Positions 11,795-24,724 of a stretch of 64,000 bases of DNA are shown here, in pieces. Within the stretch, counting starts at the first letter, position 1, and every line of letters starts with the position of its first letter. A program made the translations under genes and the position numbers. Under the pieces are notes generated by a model, which saw nothing but the letters and a program-made list of their open reading frames with translations, did no database searches and was not told where the DNA came from. The DNA comes from Dillenia suffruticosa (taxonomy: Eukaryota; Streptophyta; Magnoliopsida; Dilleniales; Dilleniaceae), in assembly GCA_033439265.1 (NCBI GenBank), contig JAVTVX010000010.1:11516001-11580000 (forward strand), read 5' to 3'.

Positions 11795-12988
11795 GTTGAA
11801 GCTTTGTTTGAATTCGGAACGAACCGGTTCTTCTTCGACCCGCAAAAGGTCCACGAGGCGGGCATTTTTGGGCTGGGCATGTTGGGTCTAGCTCGGCCCG
11901 ACATGGGTTCTTATAGGTGTGGCTACGTCTAATCTGATTACATTGTGGGCCAAGATGGGCTCGTAAAATGACTTTTTTTTTTTTTTTGTAAAGTACAATG
12001 ACATCTTCTAAGTCTAACTAATTTCATATTTGTTAGCCAAGAATGAAGTTGAAGCATTAATATGGATTTCTCGACTCTTTGCTCTTCCCCCTTAATTCTT
12101 TTTTTGCTTATTTACGATATTAAATTAGAATTAAATAAAATTTAACACATTGAATACAGTGAATCATACCATAAATATGAGACAGGACTAACAAAATATA
12201 TCATCTTTAACATCAAAATTTTAATATTATTGGTAATGGCCTTTTAAATTCGGATATTTGTATTTTCATATATAAAATATTTTAATAATTCTCAAGATCT
12301 TAAGATTGAATCATTAATCTTTTCTTTTGATATATAGACAAAAACTTTCACAATACAACTAATCTTTATTTTTTTATAATCCAAATGCCTTGAATACGGT
12401 GCAATCCTTTACAAAACAATCAATCCAATGCTTTGAATTGAAGTCCTCAAATCCATAAACGGGGATGATGTTTTTATTTTCACCGACTCTCTCCTCGTAT
12501 TCTCCCTTTTTCTCAATATTTTCTAAAAGCACTTGTTTTGAATTCAAAATCGGGGGTTGAGAGTTACTATTTTTTTTTTCCCCGGAAAAACTGCTCCCTC
12601 CTTATCTCATGTTTGAATTCAAAATTTGAGTTGGGTCGATCAAGTTCTCATGGATACTCATTTTCTAAGTACTAAGTAAAAAAGAAATTCAATATTACTA
12701 TGACCAAAGATATCATATTTTTAATTTGTTTTAAACATATGTCCGGTAGATGTAGGATCTTTCTTTTTTTTTTTCCTTCTGTTATTTAATATATATATTT
12801 TTTATCGTACAAGAATTTAAATATAAAATCACCAGATTAAGGAAGAGGGTTTGCATCATTAAATTATCTCCTTGAAGATTTCTGTTAGTTAACAATGGAT
12901 GTAAAAGAAGCCGGCGATGACAAGAAAAGCAGAGTTGACAGTTCAACCAGTGGTACAAACCTTCCTCCTTAATATGATAATTTCAGAT

Positions 12989-13024
<36 letters not shown>

Positions 13025-13792
13025 ATGGGCACGGATGGCAATGGTGGGATAAGAGACGATATAAAAACTGCTTTTATGGCGGGTGAAATGTTGTTAATAT
13101 CTTTCTGATGAAGTTGTGTGTGTGGGCTTCGAGTCATCCCTGCACAAATGCGCATATGGTCTGGCAGGGTCACCCTTCCCGCCGGAGCTTCATGGGCGCT
13201 GCCTCCCTTATTTTATTAGTTGGTAAAGGTCCAAGAAAAGCACCCCCTGATCATACGAACTGAGGAAAGATTCTTCTTCTTTGTAAAGTCCCCGCCAATG
13301 GTCTACGTCACATATCATTTCATTAATTTGTTTAGCCCTCACGAATGAATAACTGCTTTTAAAATATACATAAGTTAATTTTTTCTTTTTTTATATATAC
13401 AAACTCCACAAAAGCATGTGACAAATTCATAGTTGTGAAGGGTAAGGAAAAAGTTATGTCAATAATGGAGGGGAGGGTTTCTTTTGTCCAACACAAACCA
13501 AGGAAAAAAAAAATACAAGACAAATTAATCAAACCGTTGTCATTTCCTACCTTTTGTTCAAAACCAAACATGAAACCTCCATGTTTCTCACAGAGCTTTT
13601 TTTTTTTGCGGGGGGAGGGGGGAACAAAATTGTGCAAGAAAATTTATATGTACAAACAATAAAAAAAATGCATAGAGAGTTCACCCATGCATAACCCAAA
13701 CTAGCAACGAAAAGACTAGCATACCAGCTATTTAGAAACTTAGATGTTCTAATCCACGGCTTCTAAGATCCATTGGCTGGGAAATCAGAAAG
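11795..13792. other. Intergenic spacer
   Basis: AT-rich, with several A/T homopolymers, including a T run of about 30 at 12991-13020. No coding homology seen. The 3' UTR of the inhibitor-2 gene probably occupies the last 100-200 bp. Confidence 0.55.
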
Positions 13793-16700
13793 TTACTGAG
13801 ATGATGTTGGGGTACCATCTTCAATATCTATATCTTTGACCCCTGCACTTAATGATGAAGATGAATCACATTTCTCTTCCTTCTTATCATCATCCTCATA
13901 ATCATCATCTTCTAGAAAAGAACCCTTTCTGCGGAGTTCTTTCACCTTTCGGAACTCATCATAGTGTGCTCGTCTATGCTCCTTGAAGCTCTTGCTCCTT
14001 TCCGGCTCAGAATCTAGTCAAAATTTATCACAAGAAGTTTAGGGGGGGAAAATCCCATTAAAAATCGAACTGTGATCAAAGCTAGAAGCCTAGGATCGTC
14101 TTTTTCAGTACATCAAACAATTTCCCACAAGAAGAAAAATGAGGTCTAGGTAAAATGCATATTTTATATGGGATGCAAAATACCTATTAGTTCAGAGTCT
14201 GCAGATTCTTTTACCCCCCCCCCCCCAAAAAAAAAGGCCCAACAGGATAGCCTTAACAAAATATTAATTCCCATAAATATTAAGCCACTACAGACTCTTT
14301 TTGAAGGTAGGCTCTAATGCAAGCTGCTTTTGATGAAGAATGACAATAAAAATTATCTCAGAACTAAGACATCCAAAAGACATTGGGCTTGGTAAAAAAA
14401 AGAACATGGGATTAAGAGTATGAAGGGAGAGGGAAGAAAAAGAAGAGGAGAAACCTTCATCTTGTTCCATAGGGTCTGCCTCATCCTCAGATGATGTCCA
14501 CCCACTATTATGTCTATTATTTTTTCTACTTGAAGAAGCCACATCACTCAAGGCAGACCGTATAGCTTCAGCATGAACAGCACCATCAGCTCCATCATCC
14601 AAACCACCATGAATAGGGGACAGAGATCCTGCAATGATAAGCAAAGTTCAGTTGATTCTGGCTGGGATAGTCCAAAATATACCTACAATGCTCAGTAATT
14701 GAGTTTCAGTAGCAGAATAGAAGCTTTAGTGATCACTTTTGCAATGACCAAGCATACAGAGGCAGGCACAAAAACAGAACCATAGAGCAGAACCAACAAA
14801 TACAACTAAAGGAAGTTACCCGGGTGGGGGTTCCAATAAAAAGGTCCCTTGTGAAGGAATTCAGACCAAGCTATCTAAGCAAGTTAGTGCCATCGTACAG
14901 AGAAACACTCTAGTACAAAACTATGAAAAAAAAAATAGCTCTATAAGGTAATGTACGAGGCAACCTGCTTTGGAAAATAAAAGAACATCACTATGCAACC
15001 ACAATCCCCTCTTTGAGATAGACTGTTTGACAGCCCAAAAAACACAGCCCACTGTACATCTCTCAGTGGTAATCTTAAGAAGCAGTGGGCATGAATTCAA
15101 ATTCTGAAGGGCAAGGAATTTTGGCCCTTCAGATGTCATAATAAAACAACAAGTTACATATTCACATTTAGATTAAGGATCTAGGATGGATTACTAATTC
15201 AAATTCTTGTCACGAACATGTGTCACCTAACACTAATAATACACTAATAATACACGATACTAAGATGCAGTGGCCGTGTCCTAAAATCTCTAATGATTTT
15301 CTAATGTCACCTAACACTAATAATACACCATACTGAGATGCAGTGGGCATGCCCTAAAATCTATGACGATTTTCTAATGTTTACTTTTGAATTTGATTGT
15401 TTCAGTAGGAAAATGAGAAGTTAACAAGGGCTTGTAAGCTAGATGTTTTTAAAATAATTTTTTTCACACCGGAGTTTAGCTTGTGAATTTTAGCTTCTAT
15501 GGCCTTTAAGGGGATATCTATGATGCACAGAAGTAGATCTTTCTTGTATCGTTTTCAGCTCCACCAGTTTCTTCCCATATCTTTTTTGAGGACAATGTTT
15601 TGTCCTCTTCCTAGTTCATTCTATCCAGTATTCAGTAAAGTCTTTTTATTTTTTTTTCCTCAATCATGCTAACACACATGGATACTCACTGCACAACCAC
15701 AAGAGTACAATGAGGCACTGATAAAGAAACAAGATAACCTTCCTTCAGAGTGATGAACATTAAGTCCGAGTATAGAGGATAATTAAGACCCATAAAATCC
15801 AAGTTCGTCTTTTCCTGATTCATTACCAATGAAGATATTCCCACACGTGCCCATAACAGTGATCTTAATATGAGAATATCATTAACACAAAACTCGGTAC
15901 AGCTAGCCTAATGACATGAACAGAACTACAAGCAGACAAAAGAGCTGAGTATGCAGGAGAAAATAAAAGAAAATATATATATAAATAAGTATAATATACA
16001 TATATATATACCATCTTACCATCATCATCAATCATCGGATGGTACGGTGTCTTGGGTTCAGTGATCTTCTGCCTCACAGGCTTATTTACCTCAATTGACT
16101 CCAGGTTAGCTTCATCCCACTTTACATGGTGGCCCCTGTTAAACAAAAAGGAGGAAACGGGAGAACTGAGGCCAACAAATTATAAATGCTGCCCTACTTG
16201 GCAGAAGCTATATCTTATATGTACAAGAAAAACACACTCATAAACAACAGAGAAGATTTGGCAATTATAAATCTTGCCCTCGGGGAGGGGGGTTGTTTCT
16301 GAAGATGCCAGAAAAATTGCAGAAAAGTGCAACTGCAAATGTTTGCAAAGTGGCACAAACTTTCGGACTCCCACAACTATTTGGGAAACAATTTCCCTCT
16401 ACATGATAAAGATTTGCACAAACTTAAGCCAAGGATAAAGGAACATACTCACTACATAAAGTAGTATCATTGTTGAAGAAATCTAAATTCAAAAGACTGA
16501 ATGAAACAAACCCACTCTTTACATTTCTATTTAATACATGGGAGTGGAATATAGAAATCTCAGTAGACACCTCTCAGATAAAATCTGACAAAAGAGCAAA
16601 GAGGACCAGGAATTGTTCATTCCTGATAATAAAGAACTATACAATCCTACATTAATTGCTTCGGCAACTACCAAAAAAAAAGGTTTATAAGAAAAAAGAT

Positions 16701-19700
16701 TTTGAAACCTAACTGTCCATGGTTCAGGCCCATAAGCTACGAAATAAGAAGAGAGAAATGTTGTGTATGCAAGGTTGTACACCAATTTTGCAGTCAAATG
16801 CCATGAAGCAAACCCACTCTTTACATTTCTATTTAATACATTGGAGTGGAATATAGAAATCTCAGTAGACACCTCTCAGATTAAATCTGACAATAGAGCG
16901 AAGACGACTAGGAATTGTTCATTCCTGATAATAAAGAACTATACAATCCTACATCAATTGCTTTGGCAACTAACAAGAAAAAAGAGGTTTATAATAAAAG
17001 GATTTTGAAACCTAGCTGTCCATGGTTCAGGCCCATATGCTCCAAAATAAGAAGAGAGAAACGTTATGTATGCAAAGTTGTACACCAATTTTGCAGTCAA
17101 ATGCCATAAAGATTGAACACCAGTTTCACTATCAAATGTCATAAGGATGACAGTTGATCAATTTAACATTGGCTGACTGAGTAATTGTCCCTTCTAGTAG
17201 CCAGTCGTGATGTGCAGCTTCAACATCTCCCTCAATAGCAACCTTTGCTTGTATTCTCTGAGTTGTGTATGTCAGCCAGTTGGGATGCTGGTTTCCTGCA
17301 GCAGCTGTCTGCTCATTTGAATCCATTTATAAGCTTTTCCATCATTGTTCTTAGTGGAATTGTTTGTGAGATGTGCATACTTAGACACCAACACCCCCAA
17401 ATGATTGTTAATTTTTTTTGCCCGAATTTTTAAGCCCTTATACCCATCAAGAATCTTTAACACCCATCCCTTTTCTGCAAAGATTAACTCTTCCTCTGAA
17501 CTCCTTGATCATGTGTAGACATAGTGTAGTCCATGCCCTGGTCCCAATTCTGATGCACGATCTTTCAAGATTTTTTTTTTTTTTTTTTTTTTTTTTGGTG
17601 GGAAAGACTAGATCAAGGAATAGCTATGCTCTAAGAAGTTTCAAGGGAGAGAGAGTGAAATGTGAAACATAGAGAGAAAGAGCTAGGGTTGCTGGACTCT
17701 TAGATTCCATGGCTTTATTTGCTATTTTCTTTCTTTCCTTTTGTTTTGCTTTCTTGTGGAGAATTTTCTTAGTTTAAACCTTTGGATATGACAATACATT
17801 TGTTGCAAGTCAAATCAAAGGTGTTTGAGGTTTGCCTCTCTGGGAAATATTTTTTTCAATTGTTGGAGAATAAGGGGGTTGATGTCTTGGTTCGATCTCT
17901 TTAACCCTGGATGATACCTAGTCATTGGTTGGTTGTTGGATATTATCTGAGGAAACTCACAATCTCAAGCAATTGCATCCAAAGATTACAGTTGTATTAT
18001 CTGGGTGAGGAAGCATAGTGACCATGGTGGTCTATTCTTGGAGGTCACCTCCTACTCTGGTAGAAGAGATAGATGTGAAATTTGCCTGTCGTGTTGATGG
18101 ATAGAAAGGTAGGTATGCTATAACGCAGAAACTGAGAGTGATTGTCCAGGGGCGGAGAGTGAATAACTCTGATAAAGATGTCCATAGCAAGATTGGAGTT
18201 GCAGAAATCAGTGAGAACAGTAGGCAGAAATATGGCGACAAAAATTTAGGGAGATTATCCTATAAGTTTAGTAAAATTGATCAGAGGCAGAATAATGGTG
18301 TTAGAGGCTCAGGCAATAGAAGGAAGCAATCGAGATCCTAGGTTTGATAGGGCGAAGGGTAGGTCTGGCCCAAAAAATTTGCTTAATGGCGACAGAAGTA
18401 CATGCAAGCCACCTCTGTTTTTGGGAAAACTGATCAGAAGAAGTAAGGAAATCAGGATAAATGGCAGAATCAGTGGCTAGAATCAAGGGGGTAAGTGCAA
18501 TTTCAATTTCAAATTTAAAATTCAAGGATTTGGGGCGATTTGGTCGACATCCATCAATTTTGGAAGGATGGAAGTTGAGGCATGAAAGTTGGAGGCTGAT
18601 GAAGAAGATGGTAAATAGTAAGAGCCATGGAGAGAGGTTGGGCTGAAAGTGAGTTTTCCCGTCGATGGGCCTCTTTGGCATTTTCTGCCTAAGTTCTCTT
18701 CAGGAAAATGACAAGCTCAAGTCAATATAAAGGCTGCTGAGAAAAAAGGCCCAACTTGTTTGGGAATAAAGGACCAAAGATGTGAAAAGGGGCGCCTTGT
18801 TTGGATTTAAAAAAGAAAAGGCCCAAGCCCAAAATGTTAAATGTTTCTTTTTTTTTTTGGTGAGACGAAATGTTAAATGTTTCATTAATAAGAACAAAAT
18901 GCCTTATGTCATAAGGTTATATAGAACAAGTATGATCTCCATCAAAATGGATGGGATGCCAATACTAGAGTACCGGTTTCTCATTGTAGTCCTTGGAAAT
19001 TCATCTCTCGTCTATATCATTCTTTTCTTCCCCTCGTCTGTTTTAAAGTGGGGCAATAGTTTTTGCGTCCCTTTTTGAAGGATCAATAGGTTGGGGATTT
19101 GCCTTTGTCCACTTCTTTCCATCACCTTTATAGATTATCTAAGTTTCATTTTGCTCTTATCAAGGATTTTTATAATTGGGAGGGTCATTCGATCTCTTCA
19201 GATTTTCATTTTTTAAGAAATTTTAGTGATAGAGAAGACATGGAATTTTCGTCTTTAATTTTCCTCTTACATGGAAATGATCCTTCCCACCATGTTCTGG
19301 ATACAAGGATTTGGAATCTTGATACTTTGGGTGCCTCTACTTGCAAATCTTTGTTCCATCATGTTATTAATCTTTCCCAACACCCTCATTTTTCTTTAAA
19401 TAATTTTATTTGGACGGCTAAAGTTTGCAATAAGATTAACGTTTTTATTGGTCCATAGTGCTTAATAAGATTAATACTAATGATTTACTCTAAAAGAGAC
19501 CTTATAAAGCTATTTCTTGTGATATACGTGTCATATGCTATAATAGCTCAGAGAGTAGAGATCAATAATTTCTTTATCGTTCTATTACAAGGGAAACATG
19601 GAACCACTTGTTTGCTGTTGGTGGCATGTATGTGTAAACATTAGGAATCTCCCTAATTTGTTTCCCATAAAATTTAGGGGTATTGGAGGAAAGAAGGATG

Positions 19701-22203
19701 CTCAATAGTTTTGGAAATGTGCACTTTTGGCTATTTCTTGGTGTATTTGGAGAGAACGAAATGCAAAAATTTTCAAAAAACTCAGAATACTAATCCTTCA
19801 ATTCTTTGGGATAAGATTGTCTTCTATATTTCTTTGTGGGCTCACGCATCTCAAATCTTTAATGAGTATAATTCAGAAGATTTGAAAAGGAATTGGAAGG
19901 TAGTGTTGCATTAGTTCTTCAGTTTTTCCTTTTATAATTTTTTCTCAGGATTCCTATCCTTTAGGGTCCTTGTACATTCTTTTTATCTTTAATATATGTT
20001 TCTTTTTCTTGAAAAACAAAAAAAAAAAGCACTGAAAGGGTTCCATTATAATCCGTTGGGTAATAAAGGATCTGATATTGCTAAAGAAGCTCATGACCGA
20101 ACACTTGTCATATCGTTACAGAAAGCATTCAGAAAACACTATTAACGGCGATTAAAGCTTTATGACCAGTTTCTACAGGAGTTTCAATCAATGAAAAGGC
20201 AATCAATCCTCCAAACACCTAAGAGGTCAAAAGAGGCCTTTTCTGGGGAAGTGTTCTCAAGGTATTTTCTGCATCCTAACTCAAAGAGGCTCAAGAAGCT
20301 CAAATTGATAGCTAGCTGCAGAAGGTATTTCTGCATTGGGTGCATAGAATAGTACGAATGTGAGAATGAAGAATGTCATGATGATGGAGCTGAGAGTTTG
20401 GCAGGATGATTTGTTGAGTTTTATGAAGTCCGATAATTGGCTGTTGTTGGAGGGTATCATAGAGCACAATGATGAAAACCCGAATGAGTAGAAGTGCAGG
20501 TTAAGAATGAATATGTTATTCTAGCAGAATCAATCTCAGGACAAGAGTTTCACAGCAATGATGGTTCAGGGTGGGGTATGGTTCTACAAGACCAACAACG
20601 CAGGGGTATTGATGGTTTAGATGCCTGGGAGCTCTTCAAGCCTTAAAGGGGGAAAAATTTTTTGACTTTAACTTCTTCACTGCCGAAAAGCTGGGGCAAA
20701 GCCAGAAATTTATCTTATAAGAGTGGAGTATAAAATGTAGGGGGCAAGGGGCGAAGGGGAGCAAATGTTATAATTTTTAGGGAATAAATATCATTTTAAA
20801 GGATTTCAATAGAATTTTTAAGACTTTTTCCAGCATTTACGGGGCGTTTTCTGAAATGCCACTAAAAATGCGTGTATGAAATTTTTTCTCCAAGGAGGGG
20901 GGGGGAGTCGTCCCCTCTGCCCCCTGGCCCCACCCCTGCCAAAACATCCTGATTTTCAAAGTAAAACTGCATCTGTTAATGACCATACTTCCTCAATTAA
21001 CCTGAATGTCATTACAAAATTTAATTCTTTGGGTGATTTTATCATAATTATTTCCCCAAAAGGTGAAAGGGCTAGCCTATAACAAATTTTCCCTAATAAG
21101 TTAGATTTAAAGTTGTCCGAGCCTGGCGTTGCCGTTATAGAAGCCAACCCTGCTCTCTTGTTTATAGAAGTAAGAGTAAAAAGTCTGGAAAGGTTTGGGG
21201 AAGAGACAATCAGTGTTGTCAAAAGGCGCTGGAGAGCTTGCCTAGGCACTGATTGAATGTGAGAATTGTCCTTTCTTAATTCATTTTATTCTTTGACATG
21301 TGCCCTTTCTTGATCTACCACAAGAAAAACGTGAAAGGTAGTCATGTAAAAAAAAATTATCGTCATAAAGAACTTGGAGGGGAAAAAAAAAAATTCTCAG
21401 CGCTTTGTGGGAGAGAAACAACAACAGGCCATGGACATTGAACAGAGGCCAACCACTCATCAAAACGCCAAAGTTCTTATGTATGGTTTATGAGGGATCA
21501 AGTGCTAATGAATATGGAGGATGTGGTTTAAGAGATGATGATTTGGATGATAATCTTGAGATGGAGGATATGGAGGTCTCAAAGGAAGGAGGGAAAAGCA
21601 TGGATGGTGATAATGGTTTAGAAGATTAATGTCTAATGATATAATGTTTTACTTTTTCATATACTTGGCCTCTTTGTTGTTTTGAATTATCTTATTTTGT
21701 TTTAAGGGTGAAAAATATTACTTCAGTGTTTAGTATTTTGAATTTCATTTTGATTTTATGACGGCTTAATCTTAATTTTTAAGATATATATTTTTTATTT
21801 ATATATTACAATATAATATAATATAGCACCTCACTTCATTCAGGCGAGCTCCTACTGCCTCAAGCATTTGATAGTCTTGGCGCTTTTTAGCGCCACTCAA
21901 TTTTGTGGATTTCTCATCTTCAGAGTTTTTGTATATTCTCTTCTACTTACAATAAGATTCCTTCTCTATCTAACAAAGTAAATATGACAGTTAATCTAAA
22001 CAAATGTGATATTTTAAACTGCACCTCTCCTCAAAATTTTCAGATTCAGCAAATCAACAATAAGCCTAAATAAGAACCCAACCAAACCTAAAGAAATTGG
22101 AGAACTGATGTGATATAAAAGATGTACTCAAACAAACAAAAGCCACAATAACACAATTTTTATTTTTTTTTAACGGAAAAAAGGAGGTGGAAACTTACCT
22201 CAT
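13793..22203 (-). CDS. INH2: Protein phosphatase 1 inhibitor-2 (IPP-2)
   Basis: Intrinsically disordered inhibitor of type-1 protein phosphatase (TOPP in plants), acting in nucleus and cytosol. Coding exons: 22203-22199 (5 nt, ATGAG), 16135-16020, 14628-14455 and 14013-13793. Joined they give 516 nt and 171 aa with all junction phases consistent. The start [12 protein letters not shown] is followed by the family signature [19 protein letters not shown] (about residues 19-37), then [17 protein letters not shown] (about 82-98) and [20 protein letters not shown] (about 111-130), the region equivalent to the HYNE-type phosphatase contact. The acidic, Ser-rich tail is typical. Intron 1 is 6,063 bp and contains a LINE, DNA-transposon debris and a tandem duplication. 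The 5-nt first coding exon is the least certain part: it fits frame, a GTAAG donor and the usual MRG start, but a transcript is needed. Confidence 0.88.
15221..15386. repeat. Tandem duplication, about 84-bp unit
   Basis: Two copies starting TGTCACCTAACACTAATAAT at 15221 and 15305, in intron 2 of the inhibitor-2 gene. The first copy carries an extra CACTAATAATA segment; the copies otherwise differ at several bases. Confidence 0.8.
16504..17107. repeat. Tandem duplication, 302-bp unit
   Basis: The block beginning near CCCACTCTTTACATTTCTAT at 16511 recurs at 16813, in intron 1 of the inhibitor-2 gene, with scattered substitutions and small indels. A third, partial echo (AAATGCCATAAAG...) follows at about 17099. 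Confidence 0.85.
17836..20028 (+). mobile_element. Degenerate LINE retrotransposon, 3' part
   Basis: The clearest piece is at 19291-19460, where [20 protein letters not shown]...[22 protein letters not shown] matches the zinc-binding domain at the C-terminus of plant LINE reverse transcriptases (zf-RVT). It continues in broken frames to RNWKVVLH, stop at 19914, the usual end of these ORF2 proteins. An A run at 20018-20028 is the poly(A) tail. Upstream pieces from about 17836 ([14 protein letters not shown] and a Cys-containing frame) look like an ORF1/DUF4283-type remnant. Most of ORF2, including the RT core, is missing. The element lies antisense within inhibitor-2 intron 1 and is not functional. 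Confidence 0.75.
18832..18883 (-). mobile_element. Tiny poly(T) insertion with 16-bp target-site duplication
   Basis: The 16-mer AAATGTTAAATGTTTC occurs perfectly at 18832-18847 and 18868-18883, flanking a T run plus GGTGAGACG. A poly(A)-type tail between long direct repeats is the mark of target-primed reverse transcription, here a copy truncated to about 9 bp plus tail, nested in the older LINE. Confidence 0.6.
20029..20687. other. Intron sequence without recognised content
   Basis: Part of inhibitor-2 intron 1. A plus-strand reading around 20050-20350 is open in pieces ([20 protein letters not shown]) and might be old transposon coding sequence, but I cannot place it. Confidence 0.35.
20688..20943. 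mobile_element. Possible non-autonomous DNA transposon (MITE-like)
   Basis: The left end GCTGGGGCAAAGCCAGAAAT and the right end CCTGGCCCCACCCCTGCC (reverse complement GGCAGGGGTGGGGCCAGG) look like related inverted ends, of the style of plant elements with GGGGCGGAGCCAGAAATTT termini. No clear target-site duplication found. Confidence 0.35.
21211..21895. mobile_element. Possible hAT-like element remnant
   Basis: The left end CAGTGTTGTCAAAAGGCGCT and right end GGCGCTTTTTAGCGCCACTC resemble the GGCGC-rich ends of plant hAT-type non-autonomous elements. Inside is an acidic 74-aa frame (21405-21629; [18 protein letters not shown]) similar in flavour to hAT transposase tails. The ends match each other poorly. 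Confidence 0.35.
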
Positions 22204-23480
22204 TCTTCAACCCCGTAATCCCTTCTGATCCTAAAGCAGACTAACCAGTTGCACACTTCTGAACTCTGCAATCGCCGTGAATAGCTTGTCAAATTGTGAA
22301 AAATGGATTCCACAGTAATTACATGAACAGCTGCCATAACCAACCCTCTCCAGCACACAAGACAGAAAGCACGAGAAGAGCAAATAAACCATGTACTGAA
22401 GTCTAATATTATAGCACGAAAGGCAGAAAATTCAGTAAAGATCAGAGGAAAAGCTCAAAGTGATGACAATGAGAACTATAAAGAATACAAAAATTGATAT
22501 CTACAATGCGTCAGCTATGAAGGTCATTTAGAATGACACAATAACAGAAGAGCGGAAATAAACTACAAAGGAACAGGAAAAAAAAATCAACCTAAACTAA
22601 CCCACCCAACACACAACAAAAAATGAATAAATTGCAAACTTCAACACCTATGGAACATGTTCACCAGCATCGCAGATAGCATCACACGGACATGAAGACT
22701 CGACAATTAAATCACAAAGTGTCGTATGCTGTGTAAATCGGACATGCTCAATTCCAAAAAGTTCTTTTGCTAAAGAGAATTCTAGTAAAATGCAGAAATG
22801 AACCCCATTACAGCTTATCTCAGAAAAAGCTGTAACCCACAAGACAAAACTATGTGACGAGACCAATTCAGTACTTACATTGGACATGCAACAAACAATC
22901 ATATTCCACACCACGGATCAACACCATAACAGATGAGTTATACAAATTCAAACAAGAAAAAATTTCCACAGAAATAAAATTTTAGCCCAAAATAGACATG
23001 TATCTTGTTAATGGAAAGTATGATTCCACCCATCAAATTAGAAATCAAAACCCCTGATAGAGATCTCCCGCGATCAAAATTTCTGAAAATATACATAATT
23101 ATTATGTCCATTGGTGTCACGCGAAGTGTTATTCACATCAAAAGGGGAAAACACGCACACACACACATAAAAATTATGATTTGCGAATACGAATATTTGG
23201 ATGGAATTCAATTTTACCTACGAGAAATTGATGAATCGGCTGCAGCAAAAAATGCCTCTCCCCCCTCTGTCTCTCTCTTCGCTGATAGGTAGGTTTACCC
23301 TTTCTTTCTTGAAAGGTGATCGATCTGGATTTGTCTCGTGTGTTATTCCAGTATTGCCCTTGGCCGTCTTCCTTGATCGCAACTCTAAACTGTGGAAACA
23401 GCGCCCCTTTAGAAGATCCCCTCCTGACCGGCCCCTTCCTTTGACTTTCCCTTCGCTTCTAATCCATTTCACACGATTTT
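22199..23480 (-). promoter_or_regulatory. Inferred 5' leader exons and intron of the inhibitor-2 gene
   Basis: Upstream of the ATG at 22203 a GATTGCAG acceptor is visible at about 22265. At 23217 a TCTCGTAG/GTAAAAT donor follows a pyrimidine- and GC-richer block (23218-23480) that looks like a transcribed leader. The model is a non-coding exon ending at 23218, a leader intron of about 950 bp and a short second exon carrying the ATG. A frame at 22648-22914 lies inside the intron and is probably meaningless. Confidence 0.45.
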
Positions 23481-23489
23481 CATCTAATT

Positions 23490-24720
23490 ATTATTTTTCT
23501 TAGTTTTAACAATTTTTTCCTATTAAATATTGACCTAACAATGCCAACTCATGACGTAATATTTGATTTAGATTATAGATTTTTAATAGATAATCATCGT
23601 AATTTTATCAGGATACTCATTTTTTTTTTTTTATAAATATTATAATTCAGACGTAAATATATTAACAAATTTATTTTTTTACGTCGTAAATTAAACTGTT
23701 TCGAGAAATACTATTGACAAATTTATAAAACTAATTGAATTTGTAAATCTATAATACAAATTCATTATAGGTTCATCTGATTCGAACCATTGAACAATTT
23801 TATTATTACAATCTTATTGATATATTAATGATTTTGTATTTATTTGTAAAATATTTTATAAGATAAATTATTATAACAAGTGAATTTGAATTTAATACTC
23901 AAAAAAAATTGTAATATCTTCTCATTATCTTGCCATGAGGATGTTGTGGTGGGATCGTTTGGGAACTTATGCGGAAATCTGTTTTTATGAAATTATTTTT
24001 ATTTCATCGGTATGATTTATTTGTTCATATTTATTTTTGATAAAATATTTTTACATGAAAAATGTTTTCCGAAACATATTTCTAATAAATTTTATAATAA
24101 AAATTAGATATTATTATTAAAATTCATACAGAGTTCTAAACATTTTACTTTTCATTTTAGTCCTAAATATTATTTTCTTTATCGAATCCTAAATGTTTAG
24201 TTTTGATAACAATTATAATCAAATTTAAGATAAAATCAAGTAAAACATCTGAATTATAACTTCGTTCCTCCGTTTATTTTCATAAAATAATATTAAAAAT
24301 TCACAAACTTTTTATAGAATTTTCTCCTAAATTTGAGTAGATTTCCACGGGCAAGATATTTTCTTTCTTTTTTTTATTTTATTTATGTCCAAATATGTTT
24401 CAAAAAATAAGCACAAGTTAATAGTGAGTGTTTTTAATTGAAATTAACATTTTTAATGAAAATTTTATAGTAAAAATAATTTAAAAATATAATTTTATTT
24501 TTAGAAAAATAAAAATCGAGTAATACATGAAAATTAAAATTTCGGATTGATGGCTAGTCTATGGGTGGCCACAACACCCAACCAATTGGCCGGCCATCAA
24601 AATCAAAGCAATGGACGAAGTGGGCAATATCAAAAACCCCACCCCCACCTGTCACGCTCACAACTTGCGATCTGGGCAAGAGGGGCAGTACTGAAATTTC
24701 ATTTCCTTACCAGTGTAATG
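23490..24720. other. AT-rich divergent intergenic region
   Basis: Very AT-rich spacer between the leftward inhibitor-2 gene and the rightward ARF-like gene; it must contain both promoters. No coding sequence or repeat family recognised. Confidence 0.6.
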
Positions 24721-24724
24721 GAGA

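Noticed and set aside
22648-22914. 88-aa Cys-rich minus-strand frame
   Set aside because: Sits in the inferred leader intron of the inhibitor-2 gene; Cys spacing matches no family.
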